Of a DNA stretch of 64,000 nucleotides, positions 61,320-64,000 are shown piece by piece. The stretch spans positions 8,894,001 through 8,958,000 of the forward strand of contig NZ_LT670817.1 in assembly GCF_900129425.1 (NCBI RefSeq), written 5' to 3'. The translations under genes and the position numbers were made by a program. Numbering within the stretch: position 1 is the first letter of the stretch; each line of letters starts with the position of its first letter. The notes beneath the pieces were generated by a model, which searched no databases, had not been told where the DNA came from, and worked only from the letters and a program-made list of their open reading frames with translations. Source of the DNA: Bradyrhizobium erythrophlei. GTDB taxonomy: Bacteria; Pseudomonadota; Alphaproteobacteria; Rhizobiales; Xanthobacteraceae.

Positions 61320-62693
61320 ATGATCGGCACGTTCGAGTTGTTCAAGGTTGGGATCGGTCCGTCATCCTCGCATACCGTTGGGCCGATGAAGGCCGCCGCG
61401 GCTTTCGCAGATGCTGTCGGCGCCTCCGGCCTCTTGCCGCGCGTCGCCCGTGTGCGCGTTGATCTATTGGGATCGCTGGCCTGGACCGGCAGGGGACATG
61501 GGACGGATAAAGCCGTGATCCTGGGCCTTGCAGGCGAACTGCCGGATACGATTGATCCGGACAAGGCCGATGCGGTCGCGGCCGCGGTGCGGAATGATCG
61601 CGTGCTGCGCCTAGCAAATCGCCATCCTGTCTCCTTCGATGCCGACACCGACATCGTATTCGATGGTCTGACCGCGCCGACGCATCATCCCAATACGCTG
61701 GTGTTGACGGTCTTCGATTCCGACAATGCCGCGATCCACAGCGAACGCTGGTGTTCCATCGGCGGCGGTTTTGTGGCGCCCGAGCGCGACCTCGGCCAGC
61801 CGCCCGTCGTAAGCGATGTTCCGGTTCCTTATCCATTCCGGTCCGGTCAGGACCTTCTGGTCATGGGGGCCGCGGCGCAGTTGTCGATCAGTGACATGGT
61901 CATGGCCAATGAGGTCAGCGGGCAGCCGCGAAAGGATGTCGAGCAACATCTCGATCGGATCATCATGGCGATGATGGGTTGCATCGAGCGGGGCATGATA
62001 GTGGAGGGCGAACTCCCGGGCGGCCTTCACGTGCGTCGCCGTGCGCCGGCGCTTTACCGGAAACTGACCGCCGCCTCCGGCTCCAACAACCGTACGCAAC
62101 ATGAGGTGATGGACTGGGTCAGTCTTTATGCCATCGCCGTCAATGAAGAGAACGCCGCCGGCGGCCGCGTCGTCACCGCGCCGACCAACGGCGCAGCCGG
62201 CATCGTTCCGGCGACACTGCGCTATTTCCGCGACCATTGCCGCGATTCCGATGCTGAAGGCATGCGACGATTCCTCCTTACGGCCTCGGCGATCGGGGCT
62301 CTGTTCAAGATGAACGCATCGATTTCAGGTGCGGAAGTCGGTTGTCAGGGCGAAGTCGGGGTCGCCTGTTCGATGGCCGCGGCCGGGTTGGCCGCCGTCC
62401 TCGGCGGCACCAACGCACAAGTCGAGAACGCAGCCGAAATCGGCATGGAACACCATCTCGGCATGACCTGCGATCCGATCGGCGGCCTCGTGCAGGTGCC
62501 CTGCATCGAGCGCAACGCGTTCGGCGCCATCAAGGCGATCAGCGCGGCATCCCTCGCCTTGCAGGGCGACGGCACCCACATCGTGTCGCTCGACAAGGTT
62601 ATCGCTACCATGCGCGAGACCGGGCGCGACATGCAGTCGAAATATAAGGAGACCTCGCTTGGAGGTCTCGCCGTCAACCTCGCGGAATGCTGA
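61320..62693 (+). CDS. sdaA: L-serine ammonia-lyase (Fe-S type)
   Basis: 457 residues, single chain with the beta-type domain first (TFELFKVGIGPSSSHTVGPM) and the alpha-type domain second. Cluster cysteines are in GCQGEVGVACSMAAAG and CDPIGGLVQVPCIERN. It deaminates serine to pyruvate. In this operon it takes serine made by GlyA from sarcosine-derived glycine and methylene-tetrahydrofolate. It is the usual length for one-chain serine dehydratases. Confidence 0.94.
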   Translation: MIGTFELFKVGIGPSSSHTVGPMKAAAAFADAVGASGLLPRVARVRVDLLGSLAWTGRGHGTDKAVILGLAGELPDTIDPDKADAVAAAVRNDRVLRLANRHPVSFDADTDIVFDGLTAPTHHPNTLVLTVFDSDNAAIHSERWCSIGGGFVAPERDLGQPPVVSDVPVPYPFRSGQDLLVMGAAAQLSISDMVMANEVSGQPRKDVEQHLDRIIMAMMGCIERGMIVEGELPGGLHVRRRAPALYRKLTAASGSNNRTQHEVMDWVSLYAIAVNEENAAGGRVVTAPTNGAAGIVPATLRYFRDHCRDSDAEGMRRFLLTASAIGALFKMNASISGAEVGCQGEVGVACSMAAAGLAAVLGGTNAQVENAAEIGMEHHLGMTCDPIGGLVQVPCIERNAFGAIKAISAASLALQGDGTHIVSLDKVIATMRETGRDMQSKYKETSLGGLAVNLAEC

Positions 62694-62702
62694 AGGATCA
62701 AA

Positions 62703-63995
62703 ATGACTCAACCGACTCTGGACCGGTTTTTTTCCACCGACATCACCGAGGTCGATCCGGCGGTCGCCGCCGCGATCACCAGCGAACTGACCCGTCAGCG
62801 CGACGAGATCGAACTGATCGCATCGGAGAACATCGTCTCGCATGCCGTGTTGCAGGCGCAGGGATCGGTTCTCACGAACAAGTATGCCGAAGGATATCCC
62901 GGACGACGCTATTATGGCGGGTGCCAGTTCGTTGATGTTGCCGAGGAGATTGCGATCGATCGCGCTAGAAAATTGTTCGGATGCGCCTTTGCGAACGTAC
63001 AGCCCAATTCGGGCAGTCAGGCCAATCAGGGCGTGTTCATGGCGTTGATGAAGCCGGGAGACACCTTCATGGGTCTCGATCTCGCGGCGGGCGGACATCT
63101 GACGCACGGGGCCAAGCCCAACATGTCGGGCAAATGGTTCAATGTCGTGAGCTACGGCGTGCGTCCGGATGACCAGCGCATCGACATGGAGGCGGTCGAG
63201 CGCCTGGCGCGCGAGCACAAGCCGAAGGTCATCGTGGCCGGCGGCTCGGCCTATTCGCGCTTCTGGGATTTTGCCGAATTTCGTCGGGTCGCGGACGCGG
63301 TTGGCGCGTATCTTTTCGTCGACATGGCGCATTTCGCCGGGCTGGTCGCCGGTGGCGTGCATCCCTCGCCCTTTCCGCACGCGCACGTCGTGACGTCGAC
63401 CACGCACAAGACACTGCGCGGGCCGCGGGGCGGCCTCATCCTGACCAACGATGAGGATCTCGCCAAGAAGATCAATTCCGCGATCTTTCCTGGTCTGCAG
63501 GGCGGCCCGCTGATGCACGTCATCGCGGCGAAAGCGGTCGCGTTCGGCGAAGCGCTGACGCCGGCCTTCCGGCAGTACGCACAGGATGTCGTCGACAATG
63601 CCAAGGTTTTGGCCGCAACGCTGACCGGCAAGGGCCATTTCATCGTGTCCGGCGGCACCGACAACCATCTGATGTTGGTGGACCTGCGAGGGAAGAATCT
63701 GAGCGGCAAGGTGGCAGAGGCCGCGCTCGGGCGTGCCCACATCACCTGCAACAAGAACGGCATTCCGTTCGATCCGGAAAAGCCGACGATCACGTCCGGC
63801 ATCCGGCTCGGCAGCGCCGCGGTCACGTCGCGCGGATTCGGAAAGAAGGAATTCGAGGCGATAGGGCAACTTATCGCCGAGGTACTTGATGCGGTCTCCG
63901 CGTCCAATAGCGATGCCGCGCCTGTTGTCGAGGAGAAAGTCAGGGCCAAAGTTGCGGCATTGACGAGAGACTTTCCGATTTATCGCGGCATGTAG
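62703..63995 (+). CDS. glyA: Serine hydroxymethyltransferase GlyA
   Basis: 430 residues, complete (stop TAG at 63993-63995, five bases before the window end). The PLP lysine is in TSTTHKTLRGPRGGLILTND; LIASENIVSHAVLQAQGSVL and YPGRRYYGGCQFVDVAEEIA are invariant segments. It joins glycine and methylene-tetrahydrofolate to serine, using both products of sarcosine oxidase. Ten bases after sdaA, same operon. A housekeeping glyA probably exists elsewhere. Confidence 0.96.
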   Translation: MTQPTLDRFFSTDITEVDPAVAAAITSELTRQRDEIELIASENIVSHAVLQAQGSVLTNKYAEGYPGRRYYGGCQFVDVAEEIAIDRARKLFGCAFANVQPNSGSQANQGVFMALMKPGDTFMGLDLAAGGHLTHGAKPNMSGKWFNVVSYGVRPDDQRIDMEAVERLAREHKPKVIVAGGSAYSRFWDFAEFRRVADAVGAYLFVDMAHFAGLVAGGVHPSPFPHAHVVTSTTHKTLRGPRGGLILTNDEDLAKKINSAIFPGLQGGPLMHVIAAKAVAFGEALTPAFRQYAQDVVDNAKVLAATLTGKGHFIVSGGTDNHLMLVDLRGKNLSGKVAEAALGRAHITCNKNGIPFDPEKPTITSGIRLGSAAVTSRGFGKKEFEAIGQLIAEVLDAVSASNSDAAPVVEEKVRAKVAALTRDFPIYRGM

Positions 63996-64000
63996 CGCTG

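Noticed and set aside
62325..63869. Long minus-strand frame opposite sdaA/glyA
   Set aside because: It mirrors two clear plus-strand genes; composition reflects GC-rich third positions on the other strand.

Overview
The window looks like chromosome of a Bradyrhizobium-type alphaproteobacterium. Reasons: high GC, the cell-wall and housekeeping order rppH - divergent polysaccharide deacetylase - ctpA - envC-like - rlmH - rsfS - nadD - proA - proB - obgE, long rhizobial-style intergenic palindromes, a rhizobial porin, a PqqA/XoxF methanol locus and many LysR/AraC regulators. No plasmid, phage, transposase or CRISPR signature was seen.

Layout. 1-12.5 kb: conserved housekeeping block on the minus strand (two adjacent Nudix RppH-like genes, peptidoglycan-hydrolysis control genes, ribosome maturation genes, NAD and proline synthesis, ObgE, a MaoC protein), followed by a plus-strand DMT permease. 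12.5-31.5 kb: accessory region lying between obgE and its usual neighbours rpmA/rplU. It holds a cyanate cluster (carbonic anhydrase cynT, a frameshifted cynS, a Tat-exported HD protein related to cyanamide hydratases, an intact cynR). It also has three copies of a roughly 240-295 bp cynR/cynT junction, each placed in front of a different gene (cynT, an MFS permease, a sensor kinase). Decayed genes (DUF983, EamA), small secreted proteins, a phasin with 11-residue repeats and a porin follow, then a LysR-controlled itaconate-type degradation operon (citramalyl-CoA-lyase-like, MaoC hydratase, CoA-transferase, Tat-exported MmgE/PrpD). The region ends in dispersed palindromic repeats. 31.5-35 kb: GNAT, rpmA, rplU, a ROK protein whose segment order looks circularly permuted, and tRNA-Ser(CGA).

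35-41.2 kb: a methanol/formaldehyde locus. It contains a 26-residue orphan pqqA, an AraC regulator, a lanthanide-type methanol dehydrogenase (xoxF), its cytochrome c, glutathione-dependent formaldehyde dehydrogenase and S-(hydroxymethyl)glutathione synthase. Methanol would be oxidised in the periplasm and formaldehyde handled as the glutathione adduct; the formylglutathione hydrolase and pqqBCDE are not in the window.

41.5-64 kb: a nitrogenous one-carbon catabolic region. It has a LysR gene divergent from an N-carbamoylsarcosine-amidase-like hydrolase, a GNAT, a GlxA/GbdR-type AraC regulator divergent from a Pot-type ABC importer, an M19 dipeptidase of the kind linked to dimethylglycine catabolism, a YbaK-domain deacylase, a CocE/NonD hydrolase and an amidohydrolase overlapping a CobW GTPase. 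It ends with the full sarcosine oxidase operon soxBDAG, L-serine dehydratase and glyA. Together these would turn sarcosine into glycine, then serine, then pyruvate, with the methyl group going to the folate pool. The imported substrate is not known from sequence alone.
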